Positions 1-7,190 are shown, counted from the first letter of the stretch. The stretch is 64,000 nucleotides of DNA from DAMCAP01 sp032059445 (GCA_032059445.1 DAMCAP010000002.1:62001-126000); one strand, 5' to 3'. Program-made: numbers and translations. The notes: generated by a model from the letters alone, not told the origin.

Positions 1-265
1 AGCCGCTGTTAAGGCCGATTGCCTTCTTGATCAATACAGCAGCAGGTGGAGTCTTGGTGATGAAGCTAAAGGAGCGGTCTGCGTATACGGTAATAACGAC
101 AGGGATAATCAGACCTACGTCGTTCTTAGTACGCTCGTTAAACTCCTTGGTAAACGCCATGATGTTGACACCGTGCTGACCAAGCGCTGGGCCGACAGGT
201 GGAGCTGGTGTAGCCTTACCAGCTGGGATCTGAAGCTTTACATATCCTGTAATCTTCTGTGCCAT
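1..265 (-). CDS. rplK: 50S ribosomal protein L11 (3' end outside window)
   Basis: L11 is a component of the large-subunit stalk base that binds 23S rRNA at the GTPase-associated centre. The first 88 codons are present and the gene runs off the left edge. The N-terminal domain is recognisable: MAQKITGYVKLQIPAG start, the proline-rich GKATPAPPVGPALGQHGVN segment typical of thiostrepton-contact L11, and NIMAFTKEFNERT. The ATG at 263-265 has a TGGAGGTG ribosome-binding site 9 nt upstream. It lies downstream of nusG, the usual rpmG-secE-nusG-rplK order. Certain apart from the missing C-terminus. Confidence 0.97.
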   Translation of the reverse strand, partial: MAQKITGYVKLQIPAGKATPAPPVGPALGQHGVNIMAFTKEFNERTKNDVGLIIPVVITVYADRSFSFITKTPPAAVLIKKAIGLNSG

Positions 266-364
266 GTGTTTGCACCTCCAAAATTAGTGGTTAAGTCGGG
301 GATTTGCCCCTCCCACAGGCAGCCTTATACTGCCCTACCCTTAAAGCCTAGCTTTAACGGGTTA

Positions 365-889
365 TTAAACGATTAAAGGAGCTACCTGCTCCAACTGCAG
401 CTCTACCGAAACATCCTTACCCATCATGGATACAGTGACATTGACCACTCCGTCAACGGTGTTGATGGAGTCGACAGTTCCGATAAATCCTGCCAAATAT
501 CCGTCGGTTATCGATACCGAGTCGCCTACAGCGAAGGACACAACAACCTCTCTTGACTCGACGCCGAGCCGGATTACCTCTTCGTCGGTAAGCGCAACAG
601 GCTTAGAGCCTGGGCCTACAAAGCCAGTAACACCACGGATGTTACGGACCACATACCATGACTCATCGTTCATAACCATCTTTACCAGCACATAGCCGGG
701 GAAGATTTTGCGTTGAATTTCACGCTTTTTGTTGTCTTTGAACTCGGTCACCGTTTCGGTAGGTACCTTTACCTCACTGATGAGGTAGTTAAGCTTGCGG
801 TTTTCGACAGCCTTTTGGATGCTGTCGGCAACTTTATTCTCATACCCCGAATAGGTGTGTACAACATACCATCTCGCAGTTTCTGACAT
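365..889 (-). CDS. nusG: transcription termination/antitermination factor NusG
   Basis: NusG binds the RNA polymerase clamp helices and links transcription to translation and to Rho or pausing. The protein is 174 residues, the normal length for a two-domain NusG. An NGN domain spans about residues 5-110 (WYVVHTYSGYE at the N-terminus, FPGYVLVKM in the core, then VRNIRGVTGFVG). A KOW domain follows at about 118-174 (FAVGDSVSI, then YLAGFIGTVDSI). It sits between secE (16-nt gap) and rplK, the classic order, and is probably co-transcribed from the promoter upstream of rpmG. Confidence 0.97.
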   Translation of the reverse strand: MSETARWYVVHTYSGYENKVADSIQKAVENRKLNYLISEVKVPTETVTEFKDNKKREIQRKIFPGYVLVKMVMNDESWYVVRNIRGVTGFVGPGSKPVALTDEEVIRLGVESREVVVSFAVGDSVSITDGYLAGFIGTVDSINTVDGVVNVTVSMMGKDVSVELQLEQVAPLIV

Positions 890-904
890 AGTCCTACCTC
901 ACCA

Positions 905-1138
905 TTAAGAGCCGAACAGCATATGAACTACTGCTCCTAAAATTGCGTCAAAGCCGCCTACTACTACAGCTGCTACTGCGACCGCACCGATTACGATTAC
1001 GGTGTTGTTAGCAACCTGCTTTTTAGATGGCCAGACCACCTTTTTCATTTCGCCCTTCTGGTCACGCAAAAACTTGCCGATCTTGGAGAAAAATCCTCCG
1101 GTCTCTTTACCGGATTTTTCTTTGTCAATTGTTGACAT
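905..1138 (-). CDS. secE: preprotein translocase subunit SecE
   Basis: SecE is the essential small clamp subunit of the SecYEG channel in the plasma membrane. The 77 residues match the short Gram-positive form. A hydrophilic N-terminus is followed by the amphipathic surface helix (FLRDQKGEMKKVVWPSKKQV, about residues 23-42), carrying the family hallmark VVWPS, and then one transmembrane helix at about 45-70. Position between rpmG and nusG is conserved in bacteria. Start ATG at 1136-1138 follows an AAGGAGGAA ribosome-binding site. Confidence 0.95.
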   Translation of the reverse strand: MSTIDKEKSGKETGGFFSKIGKFLRDQKGEMKKVVWPSKKQVANNTVIVIGAVAVAAVVVGGFDAILGAVVHMLFGS

Positions 1139-1151
1139 TTTTCCTTCCTCC

Positions 1152-1301
1152 TTATCGTGTCTCCTTGTGAGCAGTGTGCTTGCGACAGAATCGGCAATAC
1201 TTGTTCATCTCGAGTCTGTCTGGATCGTTTTTCTTGTTCTTCATAGTGTTGTAGTTTCTCTGCTTACACTCTTGGCAAGCTAATGTAATCTTTACCCGCA
1301 T
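1152..1301 (-). CDS. rpmG: 50S ribosomal protein L33
   Basis: This is a 49-residue ribosomal protein of the large subunit near the E site. The frame starts MRVKITLACQECKQRNY and ends HTAHKETR. Cysteines at residues 9, 12, 36 and 39 form two CxxC pairs, so this is the zinc-binding (C+) version of L33. The start ATG at 1299-1301 follows an AGGAGGTGCC ribosome-binding site. It is the first gene of the rpmG-secE-nusG-rplK run and is followed by secE after 13 nt. Confidence 0.95.
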   Translation of the reverse strand: MRVKITLACQECKQRNYNTMKNKKNDPDRLEMNKYCRFCRKHTAHKETR

Positions 1302-1480
1302 ATCGGCACCTCCTGTTTGGACTTTGGTTTGCCTCCCTCTGGAAGGGACTAGCGATTTTGTTATAAAGCCACAGGCAACTATGAGAAACCCGCCGCTTTA
1401 TTGAGTGTGGATCTATTATAACCCACCATTTTGCCATGATTTTTGGCACAGCAAAATAAACCCTTTTTGAGGTATGTCCA

Positions 1481-1509
1481 TTTTAACATAACCGCCGTTG
1501 ACAAGTCAA
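1481..1509 (-). promoter_or_regulatory. sigma-A type promoter for rpmG-secE-nusG-rplK
   Basis: On the minus strand a TTGACT -35 box (1504-1509) and a TTAAAA -10 box (1481-1486) are separated by exactly 17 nt, about 180 nt upstream of rpmG. The -10 is a weak match, so the exact start is uncertain. No tRNA gene is visible between this point and rpmG. Confidence 0.5.
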
Positions 1510-1608
1510 TAGCTTTGTGCTGTTTACTAAATGTTTCCCTATTTGTATAGTTTACTCGAAACAAACCTGTTTTTATACAGCAAAATTAATAATTATTTCG
1601 CCAAATCC

Positions 1609-1641
1609 TGCATAAAAATGACCGCCATACCCGATGGCGGC
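1609..1641 (-). terminator. intrinsic terminator after the decarboxylase genes
   Basis: A perfect 7-bp stem (CCGCCAT / ATGGCGG) with a 5-nt loop is followed on the minus strand by a T-rich tract (ATTTTTATG). It lies about 50 nt after the stop of the 43-residue gamma-like gene, so it ends the oadB operon. Confidence 0.75.
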
Positions 1642-1692
1642 CACTTATTTTGTACCCTCGCCCGAGGCAGGGTCAAGCAATCTACAAAGGGC

Positions 1693-1824
1693 TTAGTTGT
1701 TTTTTACGCCAAAAGCCTTGGTCAGCACCACGATGCTTACCCAGATAGCGATAATAACACCAAACACGCCGCCCATACCTGCAACCATTACAGGGATTGT
1801 GGATAAAAAAACTTCGGTATTCAT
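1693..1824 (-). CDS. OadG-related small transporter subunit
   Basis: This 43-residue membrane protein (MNTEVFLSTIPVMVAGMGG start, FGVKNN end) has one hydrophobic helix at about residues 8-35. It matches the pattern of the very small gamma-like partners found next to stand-alone sodium-pump decarboxylase beta subunits. It begins 15 nt after the oadB stop, with a GAGGGAGGATAT ribosome-binding site ahead of ATG 1822-1824, and a terminator follows. Full OadG proteins are longer and carry a C-terminal zinc/alpha-binding tail, which is absent here. I infer a role in assembling or stabilising the beta subunit. Confidence 0.8.
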   Translation of the reverse strand: MNTEVFLSTIPVMVAGMGGVFGVIIAIWVSIVVLTKAFGVKNN

Positions 1825-1839
1825 ACTATATCCTCCCTC

Positions 1840-2964
1840 TTACTTGGCGATCAAGGCGATGATCATACCGCCTGCCACTACAGAAGCGATCTGGCCCGAT
1901 ACGTTGGCACCGATAGCGTGCATCAAGAGGAAGTTGGTAGGATCCTCCTGCAAGCCTAGCTTATGCACTACACGAGCCGACATGGGGAATGCCGAGATGC
2001 CGGCAGCACCGATCATAGGGTTGATCTTGTTTTTTGAGAAGAGATTTAGGATCTTTGCAAACATAACGCCGCCTATGGTATCAAAGATAAATGCTACCAG
2101 ACCCAGTGAAAGGATCAGCATGGTTTCATAGGTAACGAAGTACTCTGCCTGCATCTTGGTTGCAACGGTAAGACCTAGCAGCAGGGTAATGAGATTGGCA
2201 AGCTCGTTTTGTGCAGAGTTAGAGAGAGACTTTAGCACTCCGCACTCACGGATTAAGTTGCCAAACATCAAGAAGCCGATTAGAGCAACCGATCTAGGAG
2301 CTACCAGACCTGCGATCACAGTAACCACGATAGGGAACAGGATCTTTACAGTCTGACTTGTACGCTCGTTGGCCATTGGCATGCGGATCAAGCGCTCCTC
2401 ACGAGTGGTGATCATCTTGATGATGGGAGGCTGTACAATCGGTACCAGCGCCATATAAGAATACGCTGCTACGATGATAGCACCAATGTATTTACTGTTG
2501 TAGTAGTTGGCTACAAAGATCGAGGTAGGGCCGTCGGCAGCGCCGATAATTGCAGTGGAAGCCGCATCCTGCAAGCTAAAGCCTGCTAGGGTAGCTACGC
2601 TTAGGGTAAAGAAGATACCGAACTGTGCAGCAGCGCCAAAGAGCATCATCTTGGGGTTGGCAAGCAAAGGACCGAAATCGATCATCGCGCCGATACCCAC
2701 AAAAAGCAGCAAGGGGAAAATCTCGTTGGCAATACCCATATTAAACAGGGTATCGATTGGGCCGTGCTCAATCACGCCCTCATACATTTGGTTGACCGCA
2801 CCCGACATAGGTAGGTTGACTAGGATTGCGCCGAAGCCCATAGGCAACAGCAGGGTAGGCTCCATCTCCTTTTTGACTGCCAGATAGATCAGCAGCGCAC
2901 CAATACACCACATCAAAAGCTGCTGCCAAGTGGGTAGTGTTAGACTCTCTAATAATTGCATCAT
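1840..2964 (-). CDS. oadB: sodium ion-translocating decarboxylase subunit beta
   Basis: OadB/GcdB-family beta subunits decarboxylate carboxybiotin and export Na+ across the plasma membrane, working with biotin-carrying carboxyltransferase subunits. At 374 residues with many hydrophobic segments this is full length. The hallmark core is present: the ASTAIIGAADGPTSIFV segment with its intramembrane Asp (about residues 137-153), the NYYNSKYIGAI stretch, and the C-terminal NPMIGAAGISAFPMSAR motif. The substrate (oxaloacetate, glutaconyl-CoA or methylmalonyl-CoA) cannot be read from the beta subunit alone. No alpha subunit or biotin carrier is in this window. It is the first gene of a two-gene operon behind a riboswitch-like leader. 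Confidence 0.9.
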   Translation of the reverse strand: MMQLLESLTLPTWQQLLMWCIGALLIYLAVKKEMEPTLLLPMGFGAILVNLPMSGAVNQMYEGVIEHGPIDTLFNMGIANEIFPLLLFVGIGAMIDFGPLLANPKMMLFGAAAQFGIFFTLSVATLAGFSLQDAASTAIIGAADGPTSIFVANYYNSKYIGAIIVAAYSYMALVPIVQPPIIKMITTREERLIRMPMANERTSQTVKILFPIVVTVIAGLVAPRSVALIGFLMFGNLIRECGVLKSLSNSAQNELANLITLLLGLTVATKMQAEYFVTYETMLILSLGLVAFIFDTIGGVMFAKILNLFSKNKINPMIGAAGISAFPMSARVVHKLGLQEDPTNFLLMHAIGANVSGQIASVVAGGMIIALIAK

Positions 2965-3035
2965 ACCACTCCTTACTGTAATCTCGTGGGTTTACGGGTA
3001 GTATGCCCAGTTTTAGGTACTGCCCGCCCACACAA

Positions 3036-3075
3036 ACAAAAAAAGACCTCTACTGCTTTTGCAGTAAAAGTCTTG
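3036..3075 (-). terminator. attenuator terminator in the oadB leader
   Basis: On the minus strand AGACTTTTACTGC pairs with GCAGTAGAGGTCT across an AAAA loop, followed by TTTTTTTG. The 5' arm overlaps the 3' strand of the proposed riboswitch P1 helix, so the two structures exclude each other. That is the arrangement of a switch working by premature termination. It is 72 nt before oadB. Confidence 0.8.
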
Positions 3076-3158
3076 CCGCTCAAGGTATCTGCGGGCATAT
3101 CAGCCGTAATGACGCACAATACCACATCAGAGATGCCAGCTACTCCCTCTTACTATAC
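3062..3158 (-). ncRNA. riboswitch aptamer, yybP-ykoY (Mn2+)-like
   Basis: Read on the minus strand, the leader contains AGTAAGAG pairing with CTTTTACT (P1), the segment GGGAGTAGC just inside P1 on the 5' side and GGCAAGAC on the 3' side. Two further hairpins lie between: GCATC/GATGT, and GGTAT..TGCG / CGCA..ATACC. GGAGUAGC and GCAAGAC are the conserved P1-proximal elements of the yybP-ykoY manganese riboswitch as I recall that family. The internal GCGTCA and ACGGCT stretches also resemble its conserved loops. The metal specificity is inferred; another cation-sensing class is possible. Confidence 0.6.
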
Positions 3159-3159
3159 C

Positions 3160-3188
3160 ATTATATTGTGACTGATGACGATTGTCAA
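3160..3188 (-). promoter_or_regulatory. strong sigma-A promoter for oadB leader
   Basis: Consensus TTGACA (3183-3188) and TATAAT (3160-3165) on the minus strand are separated by exactly 17 nt. The predicted start lies directly at the 5' edge of the riboswitch-like fold, so the aptamer is the first thing transcribed. Confidence 0.85.
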
Positions 3189-3284
3189 CAGCAAAATACT
3201 CGATTTCCTGCAATAATCCTGCAAATCTCGACTGGGATGACAGTAAAATGTCAAAAAAATATCAGGGTTTTTTGATAAAAATTC

Positions 3285-3313
3285 TTGACAGCGGCTTTTT
3301 GTTGCTATATTAT
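3285..3313 (+). promoter_or_regulatory. sigma-A promoter for the NCS2 permease
   Basis: TTGACA (3285-3290) and TATTAT (3308-3313) are separated by 17 nt. The start is predicted near 3320, leaving a leader of about 100 nt before the permease ATG. Confidence 0.75.
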
Positions 3314-3319
3314 AAATAG

Positions 3320-3422
3320 AAATGCCTACGAGGAGTTTGTCCTCTAAGCTGCAGCTAGGGTCACTGTAACCTTAGCCAAAGAGAAAAACATATGCCGTAC
3401 AGGCGGCAGAAACGGAGTTTTT
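3320..3422 (+). promoter_or_regulatory. structured 5' leader of the permease, class unknown
   Basis: The leader can form three consecutive hairpins: GAGGA/TCCTC, GCTAGGG/CCTTAGC (7 bp with one G-U pair) and GCCG/CGGC. The last sits just before the ribosome-binding site ACGGAG. No terminator fits in the space, so any control would be on translation. CTAGGGT resembles a conserved piece of ykkC-type riboswitches, but the rest does not match, and no PyrR site was seen. Confidence 0.3.
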
Positions 3423-4652
3423 ATGAAAGATAGTTTTTTGCCAAAGCTCACGCCAAAGACAACATTACTCGGTATTCAGCATTTATTTGCAATGTTTGGG
3501 GCAACCGTCATCGTACCAATATCCTCCGGTCTTAACCCCGCTGTTGCTATCTTTACCGCAGGTCTTGGCACACTTATTTTTCACTGGATCACTAAGGGCA
3601 AGGTTCCGGTATTCCTAGGTTCAAGTTTTATGTTTATGGGAGCAATTACTACTGTAGTCAGCCAGAAGGGTATTCCCGCCGCACAGGGTGGAATCATGGC
3701 AGCAGGCGCAGTATATATATTGCTCTCTTTTTTTGTGAAACTTATCGGATCAGAAAAAATCAAGAGCTTCTTCCCCCCTGTTGTGACCGGCCCCGTTATT
3801 ATTGTAATCGGTCTTTCGCTAGCACCGGTAGGTATCGCATGGTCCTCCTCTAACTGGACTCTGGCGATCCTTGTAGCGGCCACCTTTGTGTTTACTGCTA
3901 TGTTTGCTAGGGGCTTCTACCAGCTGGTGCCTGCTCTGCTGGCAATCACAGTCGGTTATGTAGCAGCAATCATCAGCGATGTGGCTGCTGGCACCACTCT
4001 GGTCAATCTGGCAATCGTCTCTGAGGCTCCCCTCATCAGCCCCTTCTGGAAGTTAGACGGCAGCTTCTTTACCCTGCCAGCCTTTGACCTCGAAGCCATC
4101 ATCATGATCGCCCCCATCGCCATTGTCACCTTTATGGAGCATTTAGGCGACCTGACCACCAACGGCGTAGTGGTAGGGAAAAACTTCTTTGCTGACCCCG
4201 GTCTCGATAAGACCATCCTAGGCGACGGTGTCGCAACCTTCGTAGCAGGTATGCTGGGAGGCCCCTCCAATACCACCTACTCCGAAAACACCGGCGTGCT
4301 GGCTGTTACTAAGGTATATGACCCCGCGATCATTCGTCTGGCTGCGGTGTTTGCCATCGTGCTAGCTCTCTTTGGCAAGTTTGCTGCGGTGCTCACCACC
4401 ATCCCCCTATGCGTAATTGGCGGTGCCGGCCTCATCCTCTACGGGATGATCGCTTCAGTTGGTATCCGTACCCTTGCAGAGGCACAGCTTGACTTCGGCC
4501 ACTCTCGTAACCTCTTGATCGTTGCACTGATCTTGGTGCTGGGTCTGGGGCTCGGCGGCAGCGTCACCATCTTCGGGCTCTCTCTTAACTCTACTGTAAT
4601 CGCTGTAATTACCGGTTGCTTCCTCAATGCAATACTACCTAAAGAAGTATAA
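3423..4652 (+). CDS. NCS2 family uracil/xanthine permease
   Basis: This is a proton-coupled nucleobase importer of the plasma membrane, 409 residues with the expected 14 or so hydrophobic segments. NCS2 signatures are visible: GIQHLFAMFGATVIVP near the N-terminus (residues 17-32), the FPPVVTGPVIIVIGLSLAP segment (about 119-137), IAIVTFMEHLGDL with the substrate-binding glutamate (about 232-244), and GGPSNTTYSENTGVL (about 278-292). The last two follow the UraA pattern, so uracil is more likely than xanthine, although uric acid or xanthine cannot be excluded. It is monocistronic, with its own promoter, leader and terminator. Confidence 0.88.
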   Translation: MKDSFLPKLTPKTTLLGIQHLFAMFGATVIVPISSGLNPAVAIFTAGLGTLIFHWITKGKVPVFLGSSFMFMGAITTVVSQKGIPAAQGGIMAAGAVYILLSFFVKLIGSEKIKSFFPPVVTGPVIIVIGLSLAPVGIAWSSSNWTLAILVAATFVFTAMFARGFYQLVPALLAITVGYVAAIISDVAAGTTLVNLAIVSEAPLISPFWKLDGSFFTLPAFDLEAIIMIAPIAIVTFMEHLGDLTTNGVVVGKNFFADPGLDKTILGDGVATFVAGMLGGPSNTTYSENTGVLAVTKVYDPAIIRLAAVFAIVLALFGKFAAVLTTIPLCVIGGAGLILYGMIASVGIRTLAEAQLDFGHSRNLLIVALILVLGLGLGGSVTIFGLSLNSTVIAVITGCFLNAILPKEV

Positions 4653-4678
4653 TCCACGATGCCTTATATAAATACCCC

Positions 4679-4718
4679 TACCCACTGTCTAAGGATTTCT
4701 TAGGCAGTGGGTATTTTT
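4679..4718 (+). terminator. intrinsic terminator of the NCS2 permease
   Basis: A long near-perfect stem (TACCCACTG..CTAAG pairing with CTTAG..CAGTGGGTA, one mismatch) is followed by TTTTTATCC, 26 nt after the permease stop. Confidence 0.9.
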
Positions 4719-4825
4719 ATCCTACACCGACTACCAGGTTTACGCCCAAAAAATTCCGCAAATTGTATTGACTCCTCTTTTTATGCCCAAACTAAAGCTG
4801 TAAAAATCTGCAGGGGGCATGAGCG

Positions 4826-5698
4826 ATGCGCAAATATCAGAGCTTCTCTTTATTTATGGTATCTTTTTTGATCAGTGCTGTAGTGCTGCTGATCCCGACA
4901 GTGGTTGCGGTGTTTGTGCTCAATGCACCGGGTATCACGGTGTCGGAGCAGGACTATAACGTGAGCTATTACCCTACAAAGACGGAAGACATCAACCTAT
5001 TGCTAGGCTGTCAAAACAGCTCTAAAGCAGTAAGCACCACCATGCTGGTGAAGTTTTCTCCCCTCGATAAAAGAATCACCCTTGCGGTGATCCCAGCCGA
5101 AACAATGGTGGAATACGGCGGGCGTTTTGACTCTCTGTCGGGGCTTTGGAAGAAGCAAGGAGGAGAAAAAACTGCCTTTGCTCTCTCCGCGGCGCTGGGA
5201 GTACCGGTAGATCGCTACGCACTGGTAGACACTACGGGATTTATCACCATTGCCGATACAGTAGGGCGCATCGAGTATGATGTCAAAGAGCCTGTAGAGC
5301 TGGAAGGCGGAGGCATTGCCGTCAATCAAGGCGTACAGCCCCTCGACGGCCGTAAAATTGCCGCCATGCTCTCCTACCGCAGCTACCCCTTAGGTGAGCT
5401 GCAACGGCTAAAGCTGGTAGAGGAGCTTAGCCTCGCTGCAATTGGTCAGCGGCTGCCCTCTATGACCATGCCATCGGTAGAAACCCTCTTTAACACCGCC
5501 ATCAATCTCTGCGACACCAATATCACCTACAGTGATTATCATTTCCGCAAAGGCGGCATCTACTACCTTACCAACCAAAGCGATGTAGCTCAGGCTGTTT
5601 TGGTAGAGGGCAGCTACAATCAGGCAGGCAATACCTTCCTACCCTCCCCTCAGACGATGGAGCGGATGAAAGCAGCCTTTGGCAGTGTAGAAAAATAA
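4826..5698 (+). CDS. LytR-CpsA-Psr-like cell envelope protein, degenerate active site
   Basis: This 290-residue protein has one N-terminal transmembrane anchor (about residues 8-33) and an extracytoplasmic domain laid out like LCP phosphotransferases, which attach anionic glycopolymers to peptidoglycan. INLLLGCQN (about 56-64), TTMLVKFSPLDKRITLAVIP (about 71-90), an FALSAALGVPVDRYALVD stretch and a TVGRIEYDV strand follow the family order. The catalytic Asp/Arg positions normally seen in G-D-R, S-D-T and P-R-D-T motifs are replaced (CQN, STT, PAET). It may therefore be a non-catalytic homologue. The start has a CAGGGGG ribosome-binding site. Confidence 0.7.
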   Translation: MRKYQSFSLFMVSFLISAVVLLIPTVVAVFVLNAPGITVSEQDYNVSYYPTKTEDINLLLGCQNSSKAVSTTMLVKFSPLDKRITLAVIPAETMVEYGGRFDSLSGLWKKQGGEKTAFALSAALGVPVDRYALVDTTGFITIADTVGRIEYDVKEPVELEGGGIAVNQGVQPLDGRKIAAMLSYRSYPLGELQRLKLVEELSLAAIGQRLPSMTMPSVETLFNTAINLCDTNITYSDYHFRKGGIYYLTNQSDVAQAVLVEGSYNQAGNTFLPSPQTMERMKAAFGSVEK

Positions 5699-5747
5699 CC
5701 TTGCTTACTTCACAGGCATAGCACAGCTGTGTCTTCTTCCTTTTGCC

Positions 5748-5796
5748 GCCTTACAGCCGAAGCATTCCCTCCTTCGGCTGTAAGGCACTTCTTTTT
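5748..5796 (+). terminator. intrinsic terminator, perfect 15-bp stem
   Basis: GCCTTACAGCCGAAG pairs perfectly with CTTCGGCTGTAAGGC across a 9-nt loop and is followed by CTTCTTTTT. It ends the LCP-like gene, 50 nt after its stop. Confidence 0.9.
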
Positions 5797-5857
5797 AAGG
5801 CAAAAACTTAGTGGCTAATTTGTAGTGTGCAATTTTCTCAAGCCGTTACAAAATCAT

Positions 5858-6625
5858 TTAGAGCCCATTCCTATCACAATAGGCAGTAATGGCTTTATAG
5901 ATAAAGTCGCTCAAATCTTCATCGCTAAACTGATTTATATATCTTTTAAATCTGCAATCAAACTTATACGTATTGGCAATGCACCGCAAAATCTCATGAT
6001 CACAGACAAAAAAGCCCTGAAAGCTATCGACCATTTGCTTAACAATCAAAAGTACCGTTTCAGAAGCAGGAGATTCCTTCACATGGCTAGCAAACAAACG
6101 AAATATTTTCTTCATTTGATCATCAAACGCAGCAAATAGCTTTTCCTTCTCTTCGTCGGTTAATCGGGAGATATTTCGCTCATACTCTCGAAATTTCTCT
6201 GTATTGCCGTAGGCAAGTTTTGCCTCTCGTTTATATTGCTCTTTTATAGGATAAACAGCTGTATGCTCAAATAAATCTAAATCAAGCAAATCATCACCAG
6301 ACAAGTAACGCTTTAAATTAAGCATCATCTTTTCATATTTTTGCTTTTTCCTTGATAAGATTTCATAGTGGCTTTCTAAGATGGTATTTTGCTCTTGCTT
6401 TGATAATTGTAATATACTAGATATATCCTTCAGTGGTAAGTCCATTTCTTTTAATATTAAAATGATCTGCAATCTTTCAAAGTCGCTCATATCATACATG
6501 CGATAGCCCTGAGCAGATAGGTTTGTCGCTTTTAGCAAACCTATTTCATCGTAGTAATGAAGCGTCCTGCGCGTAACTCCTGTTATCTTGGTTAAATCAC
6601 TTACCGTATAATACTGCTTTCGCAC
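5858..6625 (-). CDS. MerR family regulator with TipAS effector domain
   Basis: This is a predicted 255-residue activator of the MerR/TipA type. An N-terminal winged helix-turn-helix (YYTVSDLTKITGVTRRTLHYYDE, about residues 5-27) leads into a long dimerisation helix. The C-terminal region (about 150-250) fits the TipAS ligand-binding fold, including ANTYKFDCRFKRYINQ and IYKAITAYC. I place the start at the GTG 6623-6625 because a GGGAGGA ribosome-binding site precedes it and the codon lies 20 nt after the flavodoxin stop. A longer ATG-initiated frame would overlap the flavodoxin. It probably senses a small compound and activates the operon from the 19-bp-spacer promoter at 7160-7190. Confidence 0.85.
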   Translation of the reverse strand: MRKQYYTVSDLTKITGVTRRTLHYYDEIGLLKATNLSAQGYRMYDMSDFERLQIILILKEMDLPLKDISSILQLSKQEQNTILESHYEILSRKKQKYEKMMLNLKRYLSGDDLLDLDLFEHTAVYPIKEQYKREAKLAYGNTEKFREYERNISRLTDEEKEKLFAAFDDQMKKIFRLFASHVKESPASETVLLIVKQMVDSFQGFFVCDHEILRCIANTYKFDCRFKRYINQFSDEDLSDFIYKAITAYCDRNGL

Positions 6626-6644
6626 GTTGGTATCCTCCCATTGT

Positions 6645-7118
6645 TTACCCAAAAATCTGCAACCCGTTGATCCAATCTTGCACTTCCTGATCATCATAGT
6701 CACTTGTTGCTTCAAATCCTTTTAGCAGCTTAGAATTTGGGCATTCCTTCTCTATATTGCTTTCTATCTGCCCAAATCCACCGCCACCATGGGTGCAAAA
6801 CGGAATGATTGTTTTGCCGTTTAAGTCAACGTTACGCAAAAAGCTCAATATTGGTGGGGCGAACGATTTAAACCAATTAGGTGATCCTATAAAAATATAA
6901 TCATAATGATTGATCGGCTCATTTCCAGACATCAGCTTAGGGCAGTATCCCCTTTCAATTTCGCTTCTGGCTTCTTTCGTTGCGCCATTGTAGGTAAATG
7001 AGTAAGGAGTCACAGGGATTAGCTCTCTAATATCTCCATCTGTAATAAGCGCTATATCCTCTGCCAGATTTTTAGTTGTGCTGGAATAAGAATAAAAAAC
7101 AACCAATGTTTTACTCAT
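6645..7118 (-). CDS. flavodoxin
   Basis: This is a 157-residue FMN-binding electron carrier. The phosphate-binding loop is at the N-terminus (MSKTLVVFYSYSSTTKNLAE). The family flow continues with DYIFIGSPNWFKSFAPPI and FCTHGGGGFGQIESNI, the latter two supplying isoalloxazine contacts. It is first in a two-gene minus-strand operon with a MerR-TipAS regulator and has a dedicated MerR-type promoter. I infer an inducible redox partner or stress-response role. Confidence 0.88.
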   Translation of the reverse strand: MSKTLVVFYSYSSTTKNLAEDIALITDGDIRELIPVTPYSFTYNGATKEARSEIERGYCPKLMSGNEPINHYDYIFIGSPNWFKSFAPPILSFLRNVDLNGKTIIPFCTHGGGGFGQIESNIEKECPNSKLLKGFEATSDYDDQEVQDWINGLQIFG

Positions 7119-7159
7119 AAACTTCTCCTTTAGGCCACATGATTCTTATAATTGCTATA

Positions 7160-7190
7160 ATTATAAGGTGTAACGTAGCGTAGCTGTCAA
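7160..7190 (-). promoter_or_regulatory. MerR-type promoter with 19-bp spacer
   Basis: On the minus strand perfect TTGACA (7185-7190) and TATAAT (7160-7165) hexamers are held 19 nt apart rather than 17. Overlong spacers between good hexamers are the hallmark of promoters untwisted by MerR-family activators. It lies 42 nt upstream of the flavodoxin ATG, and the operon's second gene encodes a MerR protein. Confidence 0.85.

Noticed and set aside
5748..5796. Riboswitch upstream of the MerR operon
   Set aside because: The structure is a perfect 15-bp terminator stem with a T-tract positioned after the LCP-like gene.
6626..6715. Longer MerR-TipAS protein starting inside the flavodoxin gene
   Set aside because: The extra residues are not part of the MerR fold and overlap the flavodoxin by 70 nt, while a GTG with a strong site lies just after the flavodoxin stop.
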